From Platycnemis pennipes (Eukaryota; Arthropoda; Insecta; Odonata; Platycnemididae): a stretch of 64,000 bases of DNA. The notes beneath the pieces were generated by a model. It was not told the origin of the DNA. It saw only the letters and a program-made list of their open reading frames with translations, and did not search any database. Positions 44,015-54,397 of this stretch are shown in pieces. The stretch is from positions 75,714,064-75,778,063 of the forward strand of contig OW121846.1 of NCBI GenBank assembly GCA_933228895.1. The letters run 5' to 3'. The position numbers were made by a program, and so were the translations under genes. The first letter of the stretch is position 1; the number at the start of each line of letters is the position of its first letter.

Positions 44015-44394
44015 AGTAAGCTCACTCACTGCTTGATACAAAAATTCGTTAACTATTTTCACTAGGTGACTCAATTTTTTTACATTTTTCTGATGATATT
44101 CCTAATTTTGGCAGGAAAAATTATTAATCAGAAAAAAATGGCCCAAACTTCAAAAAATGAAGAAATACGTTTAAATTAAGTGGTCGATATTTGTTGCTGA
44201 TTAAGTGTCACCATTTTAAGCAAGAAAAATTTAATTGAATAAAACGAGAAAATGATTCCAACTCTCGAAGTTGATATTTCAATAAATAGTCATATTGAAA
44301 AAAATTATTGTAATGAATTATTGCAATTTATAATGGAAGTTATGTTACCACGGTGAAACATTTCTGAGGAATACTCGGAGTGTATGTGTCCACG
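44015..44394. other. Gene-free sequence
   Basis: AT-rich, nothing recognised. No continuation of the acidic ORF was found. Confidence 0.45.
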
Positions 44395-44575
44395 GGGATA
44401 AGTCGGTGTGGTGAATCGTGTACTGACCTTCCATTCCAAGGACCCGAGTTTGAATCCCGGCTGTCACAGAGATATTCAAGTGGTGTACCCGCTTCAGCTT
44501 AGCTTCTGAGTAGAAAGGACATTGTGCAAATTCCGATGTCAGGTTTCCCTCCGCACTTACCTGAAGAATATGCTA
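44395..44575 (+). mobile_element. SINE-2 copy, 3'-truncated
   Basis: The head GATAAGTCGGTGTGGTGAAT then CGTGTACTGACCTTCC leads to the B box CGAGTTTGAATCCCGG (44446-44461). The body retains CCGATGTCAGGTTTCCCTCC (44538-44557), equivalent to CCGACGCCAGGTTTCTCTCC in the best copy. The central GTCGGATGGGACG core is missing. Confidence 0.7.
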
Positions 44576-45316
44576 CACAACATACGACAAAAGCTATTGG
44601 TAGACTCTCCCGAGAAATAAAACTTACAAACTAATCACGGTGTCCGTATTTGAGAGGTATTCCGTATTATGGATCCGACTATTTTATGCTATTGCGTGTT
44701 TCTCTCCATCACTCGATCTTTTAGACACACGTTCGTCAACATTCAGAATGCACAGCGATTATATCGAAATATCCCTCGGCTCAATGAACTAACAGCACTA
44801 AATTACCTGTCAACGAAAGTAATGCAGTATTCCACGCAATTACTAATTGATGCATTAACTATATCCCTGATTTTCTGGTTTACGTCCGATGAAACCAACT
44901 TTTATCAGTTACGTACCCCATTACCTTCCGGACTGCAAGTTTTCCCTCGGTATACAGCTTATGCGTTTTGTCAAGGTTACGTGCGAACAGCTCCGCAAAT
45001 AAGTAGGCTACGGTAAATCTCCGGAGTCAGCATAGAAATATAAAATAGGTAATATTGGCCTTTCGTTTATGGTGAACGTATCACCGACACATCTTAAAAG
45101 CCTCTCTATCTTGATTTATTACAAGAAGTCGAGACGGGGCCCAACATTTCGAACACATTGAGCCTCTTGATGATCAACATTACAGTTCTCGTCAGCTTCT
45201 TACCTTTCAGTTTTCATTCAAACGAAAGCGAATCTGAAGGTCGATATTTGAATCAGCAATCTGAATTTTAACTAGCACGATTACCCCCAAACAATTACGA
45301 TTTCCGACCAAAAGTA
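44576..45316. other. Gene-free stretch with an unassigned ORF
   Basis: 44669-45016 is open for 115 codons on the plus strand, with a hydrophobic middle, but shows no domain or splice context. It stops 300 bp before a MITE. I treat it as a chance ORF. Confidence 0.35.
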
Positions 45317-45742
45317 CAGTAAACAGCCGCTTATCCGCACGCGCGTTATCCGGACTGCTGACTTCCATGCATCGCCAATCTATTTAGTGTCTCGGCAGTG
45401 TTAAGTAAACTTTTGTTGTTTTCCTCCAACCGTGACTTTCACTACGGCCCTACCGACTGGTTCTATGTCTTACGCCAGACTTCGTGCCGCCACCCGAGGC
45501 TTGCGAACATTTAATTGCGGCCGAGACCGATCTCCTGGATTCTTTTTTGTCATAAAATGCTATTATGCACAGCGAGTATCTTTTCATTCGCAGATTGTGT
45601 TTTTTTCTAAGGAGTTCATTTATTTTGGCGGCGCACCATAGGGAAATGAATCCGGAAAGAACCAAACAGCGGATTATCCGCGTTTCCCGATTATCCGTGA
45701 ACGCTTAACTTGTCATTAGCACGTAAAATCGGGAGTGTACTG
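45317..45742 (+). mobile_element. pogo-like MITE, copy 4 (426 bp, best ends)
   Basis: The termini are CAGTAAACAGCCGCTTATCC on the left and the complement of CAGTACACTCCCGATTTTAC on the right, flanked by TA at 45315-45316 and 45743-45744. The centre (CGCCAGACTTCGTGCCGCCA) and the GCGGATTATCCGCGTTTCCC region match the other three copies. Target and terminus fit Tc1-mariner, pogo branch. No transposase ORF is present. Confidence 0.83.
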
Positions 45743-46460
45743 TATCGTTACTAATCATCCCGAGGATAATGACACCACCATGGTTGGAATGTATGTTGAG
45801 TTACGGGTTAAAACCTTTCAGTACTTAACTTCACAGCTCGGGACCCGTTTGCCAAACTTAGATGAATCAATTAAAAGCAAAAGAGTGCAGCTGAGCTCTG
45901 AGGGAAATAAGTGTGGACATAATTCACATTGAAATATTGATAAGAAGATGAGGGAACTAGAGTGTGAATCGGCTGATGCAATGGTAGCAGCGTCATTCTC
46001 AAAGATTCCTCATCACTGATAATATCTGACTTTCTTCATTTTATCCGCAGCAAATTTAGATCGCTGGTTTATTTTATCACGGAACTCAAATATTTGGCGA
46101 TAAGGCAGTATACAGATAAGCAACTTACAAATTCGTTGGCTATTCGTTGACTTACAATATTCGTCGACTACTCCCTAGTCCCCACGTGCATTACGAAGCA
46201 AGAGCATTAGTCTTTAGAGCGAGAATAAGAACTTTTATTGCTGATGAAAAAAAGTCTTCAGAAAGGTAAATGAAACCGCTTAAACTTGTGTGGATTAATA
46301 AAACCAAACTCTATTATGCTACTTCATTGAGTTGATGACATTTGCCAACTAATGGCCAAGAGTACCTACTCATTAAATAACTGTATGATAGGATTAAAAG
46401 ACGGAGTTAGTGAATTATGGGATACTAGATGACTATCAGCGTTAGTGAAAGCATAGTGTA
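45743..46460. other. Gene-free sequence
   Basis: Nothing recognised. ATTCGTTGRCT-type short repeats occur at 46130-46165. Confidence 0.45.
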
Positions 46461-46766
46461 GCATCTACGCGGTATCTACATCTATATCTACGTAATACCC
46501 TGCGAGCCACCACGAGGGTGTGTGGCAGGGAGTGAAGATCACCAAGCATGCAATATTGACATGCAACTAGAATACTACATGGAAGCATGCTTGATAATAG
46601 GGCCACATGCATCTACTCTGTGAGCCACCGCAAGGGCGTGTGGTGGGGGATGGGGTCATTGAATTGCATCTAAATCCTTGCTCTTGATGGGGTCACTCTT
46701 GAATTGCATCTAAATCCTTGCTAAGCGATTTCTTGTCTTCTTTTTTAATATACCCCTATACACTAA
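46461..46766 (-). mobile_element. Chimeric CR1-like 3' fragment
   Basis: On the minus strand a normal 3' end (GGTGGCTCGCAGGGTATTAC then GTAGATATAGATGTAG) lies at 46515-46465. Beyond about 46610 comes a second, partial 3' end (GTGAGCCACCGCAAGGGCGT). Then, from 46660, a piece of the RT-proximal region matches 48966-49036. Inside it, GAATTGCATCTAAATCCTTG occurs twice (46663 and 46702). The order is not that of an intact element, so this is a rearranged copy. Confidence 0.72.
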
Positions 46767-47104
46767 CCTGGGTTGAAAATGAGTTCTGCTGAAATAGTAA
46801 GAGGGACAAAAATTTTGGCATGTACAATTGAGGTGTGATTCGCTTTTTTAGAAATACACTTTATTTCCGTTGTACCCATGCATCTTGCGAGAGAAAAACA
46901 GATTCCTGTATATCCCGGTCCGGCAGCTAATCTCCATTCCTTTGACGCATCCGTCTGTCTGACTCATGTAGTGTGGGGGTAGCCATTTGTCTGCAGATCA
47001 GTCTAAACCTGATGTGATTGGAATTTTTCTCATAACTTAAATCATGCGAAAAAACTTTTAGTATTTAAATTACTATGGATTCTTACAAATTACTAGATTT
47101 AGCA
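46767..47104. other. Gene-free sequence
   Basis: Nothing recognised. Confidence 0.45.
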
Positions 47105-47558
47105 GTAGTCTAAAATTTTAACTGCTCTCCAGTTACTTCTACTAGTGAGATTTTGAGAGTGCGAAGAAGTATATGACAAGAGAGATCCTGAAAATAATGA
47201 CTTTCAGGTAGAGTTGGGTAGTTCGCGAAACCCTTCCGATAACCCAGTGATACTTTTCGCACGTTCATAGGAGTGTATCACGAAACACGCCATTTACACA
47301 CCTCCAATCTGAGGGAGTTTCTCTGAACAGTATTCTCCTGGGATACCATAGGTAATACAAGGAAAAGAACTAGCCCCACCATCTCGATGCGTGAATTTCA
47401 CACCCTATTGGATTTTGTGTCCGTATTAGTCTAAAATTGTAACTGCACTCCAGTTTTTTCTACTCGTGAGATTATGAGAAAGCGAAGAAGTAAATGACGA
47501 AGTGTGAAGGTACTGAAAAAAATAATTGTCAGGTAGAGATAGGTATTTCGTGAACGAA
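47105..47558. repeat. Direct repeat pair (47105-47232 and 47424-47558)
   Basis: Both units contain TAGTCTAAAATTKTAACTGC, CTCCAGTTWYTTCTACT and GTGAGATTWTGAGA. They then carry GCGAAGAAGTAWATGAC and a final GGTAGAG followed by TCGYGAA. Identity is about 80 percent by eye. A SINE-1 fragment sits between the units. The final part (GGTAGAGTTGGGTAGTTCGC) resembles a hAT-type terminal sequence. Confidence 0.75.
47341..47423 (+). mobile_element. SINE-1 fragment
   Basis: ACAAGGAAAAGAACTAGCCC then CACCATCTCGATGCGTGAAT and TTCACACCCTATTGGATTTT match the 3' half of SINE-1 (GGAAAGGAAGGCC ... CCTGAATGTGTGAATTTCA ... CCATTGGC). Head and tail are absent. Confidence 0.55.
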
Positions 47559-48106
47559 AACTTCAAAAAGAAATATTCACTTAAGTGAATTAAGTGAACT
47601 ATTTATTACCTCAACCAGTGAATAGTTCTGTTTGAACTAAAAATACGATGTTTGTTTCCTATTCCATGAGCTTGAAACGATTCTTTGCATTAGCATGCCA
47701 ACGGTTAAGGTAGTGCAGGAAGTGATTTCACTTAATTTGCTGAAAGAGCGCACCAGTTGAAGTTCGCTGATAAGCATTGAATGACTGAATAGTTCCGGTT
47801 CCACGTTTCGGTTCGACTTAGTTGACATTGTTTCAAAAGCTCGCCTGAACTACATAGTTCCAAACTTAGCTCCAGGAGATGTTGCTGACAGCGATACAGC
47901 TCCAAGCTCCATCAGCGCTTAGAACAGTATTGCTTAACTACTGAGCTGCTGAACTAGGACAGTGTTACTGGAATAGTTCACCACAGGTGTTACCTATTGT
48001 AGTTCGTTGTGTAGTTCATCTGAACTACTTAGTTCAAACGAATCCAACGGAAATACTTAGTTCCTAGAGAACTGTTCAGCGAGCAGTGTTTTGCGCGTAG
48101 TTCCTC
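47559..48106. mobile_element. Candidate hAT-like element with GAACTA/TAGTTC array
   Basis: About a dozen TAGTTC or GAACTA hexamers occur in 545 bp, on both strands and often in inverted pairs, for example TAGTTCATCTGAACTACTTA at 48012-48031. Arrays of short subterminal repeats are typical of transposase binding regions, notably in hAT elements. Clear terminal repeats and target duplication were not found, and no transposase is encoded. A second, smaller cluster is at 53036-53107. Confidence 0.42.
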
Positions 48107-48301
48107 ATCTACATCTGTATCTACACGATACCCTGCAAGCCACCGCGAGAGTGTGTGTCAAGGGGTGAAGATCTCCAAGAATGCACTATTGACATGCAAA
48201 CTAGCAACTATAGGGTCTCATTCAACTAGATGGTTAGTATCTATATTATTTAAGGATTAATATATGCATCCTGCACTACAGACTACTCTAAAATATTTCC
48301 C

Positions 48302-48720
48302 CTACCTATCACTTTGCCTGTTCTGTTCTCTTATAGTACGGGGGAAAACTGCCATTTTGAATCTATCAGTACGACAATCTATCTCTTGACTCTTGTCTAT
48401 CTGGTCGAATCTAGCATAAAACGCTGGTGTTTTTAATATGTGCCTAACATCTTCAGTAAAGCTATCCGATTGAAATTTCTCCAATATATTTAATCTGAAC
48501 TTTAACCTACGCTCTGATAATGATTCCCACCCTAATTCTTGTATTAATTCTGATACACTACTCAACCTATCGTAACAACTTTTGACGAACCTAGCTGCTC
48601 TACGCTTCACATTGTCTAGTTCTCTGATCAAACCTAATACTTTCAGATCCCATACACTGGCTGCATACTCAAGGTGGGGCCTAACTAGAGAAAAGTAACA
48701 TCGCTATTTTGTGTTCTCAT
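48302..48720 (-). pseudogene. C-terminal region of the CR1-like polyprotein
   Basis: The open piece 48631-48302 (109 codons) has MIRELDNVKRRAARFVKSCY, LSSVSELIQELGWESLSERR, AFYARFDQIDKSQEIDCRTD and RFKMAVFPRTIRE before its stop. Upstream, RPHLEYAASVWDPK lies at about 48680-48640 in another frame. It is the best reference for the shorter fragments of this region in the window. Confidence 0.85.
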
Positions 48721-48977
48721 CACATTTCCAAGTACTCTTTTTATAAATCCTAGCTTTCTCTTCACTGGGCCGCATGTTTCCCGGATGTTTCTTCCCTACG
48801 ATAAATCTTTAGTGATTGTTACAACTAAATACCCTATGGTTTCCACGCTTTTGATCTTCGTGTTATTTATTTTATAAGATCACTCTATCAAATTATTCCT
48901 CCTCCAAAAATTGATAGCTCCATTTTTTTTAAGGTTAAGTTCTAACTTCCATGTGCCGCACCACTCTTGAATTGCAT

Positions 48978-50004
48978 CTAAATCCTTTCTAAGCGATTTC
49001 CTGTCTTCTTCTTTAATATACCCCTATACACTACCGCATCGTCTTCAAAAAGTGTAAGCTTACTGCTAACTACAGTACCCGAATCGTTTATGTATAAAAG
49101 AAATAGAAGCGGACCTACTACGCTACCCTGTGGAACTCCCGATGTGGTTATAATTGTGTCCGACATGAAACCTATCCGATCTTGATACCCGACATCTATG
49201 ACAACCCTCTGCTCTCGCCAAATTAGGAATTCTTTTACCCAACATACAACGTCTTTATTTATACCAAAACTCTCTAACTTCAAGATTAATTTATCATGAG
49301 GAACTTCATCGAATGCCTTTTTAAAATCTAAAAATATCGCATCAACTTCAGTACTGTTTTCGCCGTAGACTAAAATATCGTGTACGAATAAAGCTAATTG
49401 TATCTCACAAGATCTACCTTTCTGAAACCCATGTTGGCTGTAAATGAGCAATCCCTGACTATCCAAATACCCCATGATCGAACTGATTACAATGTGCTCA
49501 AATACCTTACAAGAGATTGACGTGAGTGAAATGGGACTGTAGTTACTAGGTTCTTCCTTATCACCGCTTTTAAAAATAGGTGTAATGGTGTCTACTTTCC
49601 AATCCTTGGGTACTGTGTGGTTCTTTAGTGTTTTATTGAATATTATTTCTAGATAGAGGCTATTTCAGAAGCTAATGTTTTATATATTGTGGAAGGAAAT
49701 TGATCGGGACCTGGTGATTTTTTTTGCTAATGTTTTTTAACTGCTGCTCTATTCCGTGTCATGTAATTTTTATTTCGGGCATTTTCTCACTGAATGTGTT
49801 CGGCGGTGGTTTGACTGCGTTGCGGTACGATGAGTTGAATACGCTTTGAAAGAAGGTGTTTAAAGTATTGGCCTTTTCTACACTGCTGGTGACTCTAATT
49901 CCTTTATCGTTTTTAAGTTTGTGCACTGTGGACCTATTTCCCTGAAGCTCTCTCACATATGACCAAAGCGCTTTAGGATTGCTATCTAAATAGTCTCCTA
50001 ACAT
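48978..50004 (-). pseudogene. Broken reverse transcriptase of the longest CR1-like copy
   Basis: The piece 50004-49759 gives the pre-RT region (NPKALWSYVRELQGNRSTVH). The piece 49475-48978 carries QHGFQKGRSCEIQLA, LDFKKAFDEVPHDKL (first catalytic Asp), GVPQGSVVGPLLFLLYIND and LFEDDAVVYR. In the last motif the normal FADD is FEDD, an Ala to Glu change beside the paired Asp residues. The intervening part (49758-49476), with the SPGPDQ and NYRPIS motifs, is frameshifted. It cannot give a full enzyme. Confidence 0.88.
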
Positions 50005-50425
50005 CTTGCTCTTGAAATGTGATAACGCTTGCCGACATACTGTGGGTGCCTTGCGGGTGACCTCAAGAAATTCTCTCCACGAATCCTCTGTATCTAATCC
50101 TTTGCTTTGCTATCTAAATAGTCTCCTAACATCTTGCTCTTGAAATGTGATAACGCTTGCCGACCTGATTTCCTAGGCAATGCTCCCGATTTTTATAGTT
50201 TTAAACTAACTCATGTTTTTCCTCTACCGATAGACCCCGTCCTGAATTTTTCATCCTAACGTGGCATACCCTTTGTCGCTTTAGTGATTTCCTAACCTCC
50301 TCGTTATACCACCTTGGCTCTGTATTATCACTTATAAATGTACTTGGTATCTATTTATTAACTGTCTTGCGGGTGACCTCAAGAAATTCTCTCCACGAAT
50401 CCTCTGTATCTAGCCTTTGCTTTGT
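49981..50425 (-). repeat. Duplicated and shuffled segments inside the CR1-like copy
   Basis: Segment a (GCTATCTAAATAGTCTCCTA onward, 56 bp) occurs at 49981-50036 and again at 50109-50164. Segment b (CTTGCGGGTGACCTCAAGAA onward, about 60 bp) occurs at 50050-50109 and 50366-50424. A third partial b (CCACGAATCCTCTTTATCTA) is at 51159-51178. Copies differ by only a few bases. The pattern suggests local template switching or repair rather than separate insertions. Confidence 0.9.
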
Positions 50426-50552
50426 TCACTAAATACATTAAACGATTCCGTTAAATCCTCTTTCATACCGCCGTAATTAGCCTTGCCAAATAAGTATACC
50501 CTCCTCCTTGGCTTATTATGTCTTTCAACGCCTAAAATAAATTTCACATGCA

Positions 50553-51160
50553 CTATTTTATGATCACTAATTCTGTGTCTGAAATTGTATTTAGAACTCT
50601 TGCGGTTATATTTGTGGCTAATAAGTCTAGAATATTGTTTCCCCTGGTCGGTTGTGTTACTAGCTGTTGTAAAGAATGTGATGTGAAGGTGTTCAGCAGT
50701 GATTCGCAGAGTTCCTTATCTTTACCTCCTGTTATAAAACTACAATTATTCCAGTCTATTGAAGGGAGATTGAAGTCTCCGCCTACTATTATTCCTCTAT
50801 CATTGTTCCAAAAAAGTAATGCACCTATCTCTGACTCTAGTTCAATTATAGAATTGATGTCTGCATCCGGTGGCCTGTAATATGCACCTACATATATATT
50901 TTTTGCGTTACTACTTTTACTTTTAACGGAACACCAAGTACTTTCTACATTTCGCTCTGAAATAAGTTCTCTTCTACTGACATACGGGTCTTTCACAGCT
51001 ATAAATACTCCTCCTCCGTTTCTGCTTACTCTATCTTTGCTGTATATGGTAAAACAATTCGGGAATACTTCATAATCTGATATGTCCTTCTAAATTCAGC
51101 TGTCTGTGGCTAAGATTATATCTGCATCAGTACTTTTTATGAGGTAGTGAAATTCTCACC
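50553..51160 (-). pseudogene. APE-type endonuclease of the longest CR1-like copy
   Basis: The open piece 50996-50553 includes KNIYVGAYYRPPDADINS, GIIVGGDFNLPSIDWNNCSF, LVTQPTRGNNILDLLATN and ISDTELVIIK. Further 5' (51160-51000) the frame reads ILATDS, then two stops, then KDISDYEVFPNCFTIYSKDR and GGGVFIAVK. These are the conserved blocks of LINE apurinic-type endonucleases. The SDH catalytic motif expected near the end reads SDT here, so a catalytic His is apparently lost. The N-terminal catalytic Asn/Glu blocks are missing. Confidence 0.82.
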
Positions 51161-51195
51161 ACGAATCCTCTTTATCTAATACTTTGCTTTGTTCC

Positions 51196-51473
51196 TCGAT
51201 GAATTCTGCAACGGGTATTCGTTCGCGTCCGTTGCATGGTAAACAACAGTTTCTCTATGTGTCCAGCTGGTATCCTTGGGTATCCTCAAGGATGGTGATC
51301 CTATTCCGAGGATGCTATCAGGACAGCTGGCAAAACTGGTGTCTACTAAGCAACGAACGCTTCAGAAAAGCCAGAGTACAGAAATCATCTAGGCAACTCC
51401 GCGGAAACCAGCTGACGAATAGTTCCTTGAAATGCGGAGTAACTCATACTTTATAAAATGAATACTGAGAAAT
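51196..51473. other. Unclassified stretch between two CR1-like pieces
   Basis: It is open on the plus strand (51184-51456) without a recognised domain. CCAGCTGGTATCCTTGGGTA and the complementary-looking ATCCTCAAGGATGG can pair, and CAGCTGG recurs at about 51264 and 51332. It may be a further small element. Confidence 0.35.
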
Positions 51474-51527
51474 ACCCCGTCACACACCTTATGGTGGCTG
51501 GCAGGGTATTATATAGAGGTAGATGAA
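51474..51527 (+). mobile_element. CR1-like 3' terminus
   Basis: ACCCCGTCACACACCTTATG then GTGGCTGGCAGGGTATTATA and TAGAGGTAGATGAA is the last ~55 bp of the family 3' UTR. It is in opposite orientation to the large copy just to its left. Confidence 0.75.
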
Positions 51528-53035
51528 ATAAGAAACAGCTACTGTAGTGAATCTGGAAGCCATCTTAAAGCATTAAAATGAAGTAACTAAAAATACAGGC
51601 GAGGAACTCGAGAAATAACGCTCCAGATACGTAGTTTATATTACTGCGAGAATGTACTAAATGAATAGTGGACATGTGACGAAAAACTTAGGGCACGTTT
51701 CTTTATAAGATTTTCAATTTTATATAAAGACAAGGTGAAGTCTGTAATATAAAACAAATGTCTATTAAGATAAAAATAACCTGTTTGAATGTAACGAAGC
51801 CATTGGAATGAAGATGCATTGAACCACTTGCGTAGCTATTTAGACAAAAGCTGACAAAAACTAAACCAATTGATACTGCAATCACAAATTCAAAAGACAT
51901 TATTTCACATTAAGGCATCTAAGAGAATAACTTAAATGCGCATTTCTTCGAAGTAATTTTCCCGCAATTATTTAATTTTATTTTTAACAGATACATTCAT
52001 TCAGTTTACATTCCATTCTGGTTCAAACTCATTTCATTAAGTTTTCACGATAAAACAGTAGAAATAAGCCCTTCTTGAAAAACAAATAAGAAATATCCAA
52101 AAGAAAAATAATTAACCAATGCTTAGCTGGAAAGCTGGCGAATACAGGAACTATATCCTAAGTTAGCCAAACAGAAATTTTATGGCTACCAATGCAACAA
52201 TCAGTTTTATTCATACGTTTTCCAGGTTTTAACCTCATATTGTAGAGCTAGAATTAAATCTCATCCACTTTATAGGCAGATAATCGACTTCTCTCAGTCA
52301 ACGATTCCCTCCTCCTGGCCTACGTAGCTCGTATATGAAGCCTGTGAGGCCGGTACTCAGCAATTACCATCCATAGAGCTTTCCTTTATTCAAAGCGGGA
52401 ATTACCCTCTCACGGCGGGCTATATTAGTCATCATGATTACTTCTATTCTATATTTCCACGCTATGGCTATCGATTCATTTCTCACACATTTTATCTCAA
52501 TGAGTCACAGTCCTGTCTATGAGGTTTTGACACACCGCACGTCTAGGGAAGTTATTCTGTCTTTAGATCGTCAAAAAGCACCTTTTTTATTTTGAAATCT
52601 CTTGAAAGGTGCGTGGTGAAGTGTCCGCCTCATCATTCAAAGCAGGAGGATCTGCGTTCTCTACGTCCGATGAAGTCTCTGACTCCACGGCTACAGAGTT
52701 GGAATCCTAAAGAAAATTCCTGCTATATTTCTATCCCCAATTATTTCTGCTATAAGCTATATATATGAATTATGAACTAGATACATGCATAGAAAGACAG
52801 TTCAATGAAGAAATATGGACGGTGGAAATCAGCAGTGAATGAGCTAGATTGTTTTGGGAAAAAAATTGTACCAGCTAACCCCGGAAGAAACATTCGCTTA
52901 TTGCCCATTGAAAAATGGTAGTATGAATAAAAATCCAAATATACAAGGGAAACGAAAGATTCCTACTGAATTCATTCCCACGAAAACTTTGCGACAGGCG
53001 CTCATACATGATATTAGGCAACCAACACGGCAGTG
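51528..53035. other. Gene-free AT-rich sequence
   Basis: 1.5 kb with no recognised gene. 52611-52700 has a weak tRNA-like pattern (GGATCTGCGTTCTCTACGTC) that I do not trust. The short ORF at 52854-53036 has no domain. Confidence 0.45.
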
Positions 53036-53107
53036 AATAGTTCATCTGAATAGTACCAACAAGTGAACTATAGTTCCGTAAACTATTTCCTCAAAGGAAC
53101 TATAATG
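53036..53107. repeat. Second GAACTA/TAGTTC cluster
   Basis: ATAGTTCATCTGAATAGTAC, AAGTGAACTATAGTTCCGTA and CAAAGGAACTATAATG place five copies of the hexamer pair in 72 bp. It resembles part of 47559-48106 and may be the end of a related element. Confidence 0.5.
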
Positions 53108-53574
53108 CGCATTACTATTCTCAGGGGACTTGCATTCCGAAGAAAAGTGGCTGTTCGCAAAGAAAGAGATAGTGAAATGAATTGGATTTATGGTTTTAAC
53201 TTCATGCCGCGATTGAAAGGAAAAATGTTTGCTCTTCTCGTAAATATTTCATATGTGTTTATAACATTGAGTACATCACATAGCGGAACTGAGGTATACT
53301 AAGAAATACTAGTCAAACAAAACAGTAGCACTTGCTTACGTAAAGTATAATTAAAACGTTTCGACATGTGTTTAAGCTCATAACCACCTAACACAAAACC
53401 TTATGGTGGAATTGTGATCAGACAAAAGTTTCGCGGCGTTTAAAATATGTTTTTGTGAAAAGTTATTAGTGTTTTATTTCACTAGCAGGTCTCATATTCA
53501 ATAAAAAACACCTGAAACCCATTTTCTACTTGCTGTGTTGGATGCATGGTTTTTATGCTCAGTGGTGAGTGGAG
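53108..53574. other. Gene-free sequence
   Basis: A short ORF at 53063-53302 lacks a domain. Nothing else was recognised. Confidence 0.45.
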
Positions 53575-53613
53575 AATGAAATTTTATCCTCTTCAGGTGG
53601 ATAAAATTTCATT
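53575..53613. repeat. 15-bp stem hairpin
   Basis: AATGAAATTTTATCC (53575-53589) and GGATAAAATTTCATT (53599-53613) pair perfectly around TCTTCAGGT. On the minus strand the loop and right stem read ACCTGAAGAGGATAAAATTT, echoing the CCTGAAGATG hairpins at 16029 and 22645. Confidence 0.7.
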
Positions 53614-54397
53614 TTCATATTTTATGCAACATTAATATGAACGGATAATAGTCGTCCTCTGACTTCATTTTCTTAATTTCGGTTAAGGCGTCTTTGGACA
53701 TATTTACTAACCACAATCAAATTTAAGAATGAATCTTGGTACTCTACCGTGATACGTGAATATCACAAGCAGTTTAATTGTTGTTTAGCGCAACGATTAC
53801 CAACCTGAGGGAGTGTGCTTGAATCGTTCGAGATCCATTCTGGCACGGACCAATCCCGAGCGTAACGTAGTAACATACGAGTGAGTCCTTAGTTACGTAC
53901 CGCAATTAGTCTCCAATGATTGAAGCACACCCCTTCAGATCTACCATTGGGTTAAGAATGAGAAAAAAAATATCCAGTTTCAATATGAATGAAGATTCAC
54001 CATATATGTCAGAGATGAGAGGTAGGGGAACTTTTGCAAGCAAAAGACGATTAAAAACAGTATTACTTTTCCTAATAGATTATTTATTTACTGCGAAACG
54101 AATTATCATTTACAAGAGGTTTGCATTTATTTTACATGATGGGGGATCTTGTTACTGGGCTTCTTGCTCGTTAGAATGTAATGAGTTACTCAGTAAATTT
54201 CACAATTAAAAGGATAAGAGAGAAAGTTCCATTTTCCTGAACCACATCATTGTTTCAGAGATCTGTATAAACGGTAAGCCCTCCTAGAACACATTTCAAG
54301 AGACTTCACCCAAATGTGGAACCTGGATCCAGAAACCAATTTCCCCTCTCAGTACGCCAACACCTTGCCTAACTAACGGCAATAATTTCACCCTATT
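53614..54397. other. Gene-free sequence with a repeat X echo
   Basis: GACTTCACCCAAATGTGGAA (54301-54320) matches parts of 714-735 and 7268-7290. An ORF at 53916-54209 has no domain. Confidence 0.4.

Larger units (their letters stand above)
48107..51195 (-). mobile_element. CR1-like retrotransposon, longest copy (~3.1 kb), internally rearranged
   Basis: In minus-strand order it carries most of an APE-type endonuclease (51160-50553), a linker containing displaced duplicate segments (50425-49981), reverse transcriptase (50004-48978), the C-terminal region (48800-48302), the 3' UTR and a GTAGATACAGATGTAGATGA tail at 48126-48107. It gives the domain order of the whole family: endonuclease, RT, conserved C-terminal tail, short 3' UTR, (GATGTA)n. 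Nonsense codons, frameshifts and segment duplications show it is inactive. The 5' end stops inside the endonuclease, and no ORF1 is seen. Confidence 0.9.

Noticed and set aside
44669..45016. 115-codon ORF as a host membrane protein
   Set aside because: The hydrophobic stretches are irregular. No signal peptide, splice sites or motif were seen, and chance ORFs of this length are expected in 64 kb.
52611..52710. tRNA-like SINE head
   Set aside because: GGATCTGCGTTCTC departs too far from the B box, and no body similar to other SINEs follows.
53386..53425. ACACAAAACCTTATGGTGGA as another CR1-like 3' end
   Set aside because: Only about 15 bases match the family box, and no tail or other UTR segment flanks it.
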